Source: Smithella sp. ME-1 (GTDB taxonomy: Bacteria > Desulfobacterota > Syntrophia > Syntrophales > Smithellaceae). From it: a stretch of 12,248 nt of DNA. Position numbers and translations under genes: made by a program. Shown here piece after piece: positions 12,225-12,248 of this stretch. Under the pieces are notes generated by a model, which searched no databases, was not told the DNA's origin, and saw nothing but the letters and a program-made list of their open reading frames with translations. Within the stretch, counting starts at the first letter, position 1. Each line of letters starts with the position of its first letter. The stretch covers positions 1-12,248 of the forward strand of contig AWGX01000561.1 in assembly GCA_000495415.1 (NCBI GenBank), given 5' to 3'.

Positions 12225-12248
12225 GTCATTCCCGCGAAGAGACTGTGT
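12225..12248. repeat. Direct repeat, copy 2, cut by the window edge
   Basis: Begins GTCATTCCCGCGAAG and ends with the same GAGACTGTGT. Its start is 51 bp after that of copy 1. Further copies or a longer unit may lie beyond the window. Confidence 0.55.

Noticed and set aside
12174..12248. Start of a CRISPR array
   Set aside because: Only two imperfect copies are visible, the internal repeat begins with a REP-like motif, and there are no cas genes or leader. Unit length and conservation do not fit a CRISPR array.

Overview
The window reads as bacterial chromosomal DNA from a probable anaerobe. The closest feel is a sulfate-reducing or syntrophic Desulfobacterota (former Deltaproteobacteria). 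That placement is an inference from gene content: a [4Fe-4S] 2-hydroxyacyl-CoA dehydratase pair, catabolic acyl-CoA dehydrogenases, a radical SAM enzyme, and an integron cassette array. No rRNA, tRNA, CRISPR array or transposase gene was recognised.

Left part (1-1526): the tail of an integron gene-cassette array. Three attC-like recombination sites (the first cut by the window edge) delimit two complete cassettes, both read left to right. Cassette 1 (about 37-673) carries a ParD-like antitoxin/RelE-ParE toxin pair with its own palindromic promoter-operator. Cassette 2 (about 674-1520) carries a class I SAM-dependent methyltransferase. In each cassette the core at its left boundary is complementary to the inverse core of its own attC, which is the defining signature of cassettes. 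No integrase lies in the window.

Middle part (1527-4838): a GYD-domain protein, a 15-bp inverted repeat resembling a REP/MITE-type element, a small membrane protein, an SPL-family radical SAM protein, and a second methyltransferase that is about 71% identical over its full length to the cassette-borne one. Then comes a third, unrelated methyltransferase. Its C-terminus is thrown out of frame at an A-rich run that is also a perfect A_AAA_AAG slippery heptamer.

Right part (4839-12248): acyl-CoA metabolism. On the plus strand are an enoyl-CoA hydratase/isomerase-family protein with its own sigma70-like promoter and a TetR-family regulator. Facing them is a four-gene minus-strand operon in the transcriptional order acyl-CoA dehydrogenase (IVD/LCAD-type catalytic base), AidB-like acyl-CoA dehydrogenase, then the small and large subunits of a 2-hydroxyacyl-CoA dehydratase/BcrBC-family enzyme. 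A near-consensus promoter precedes it, and two TAACC-N3-GGTTA palindromes sit in the spacer and over the predicted start of transcription, a textbook repressor arrangement. The enzymes together suggest dehydration of a 2-hydroxyacyl-CoA (or reduction of an aromatic or unsaturated acyl-CoA) coupled to acyl-CoA dehydrogenation and enoyl-CoA hydration. The required ATP-dependent activator, ETF, CoA ligase/transferase and thiolase are not in the window, so the substrate cannot be named.

The far right end is AT-rich non-coding DNA with two copies of a 23-24-bp direct repeat, the second running off the edge.
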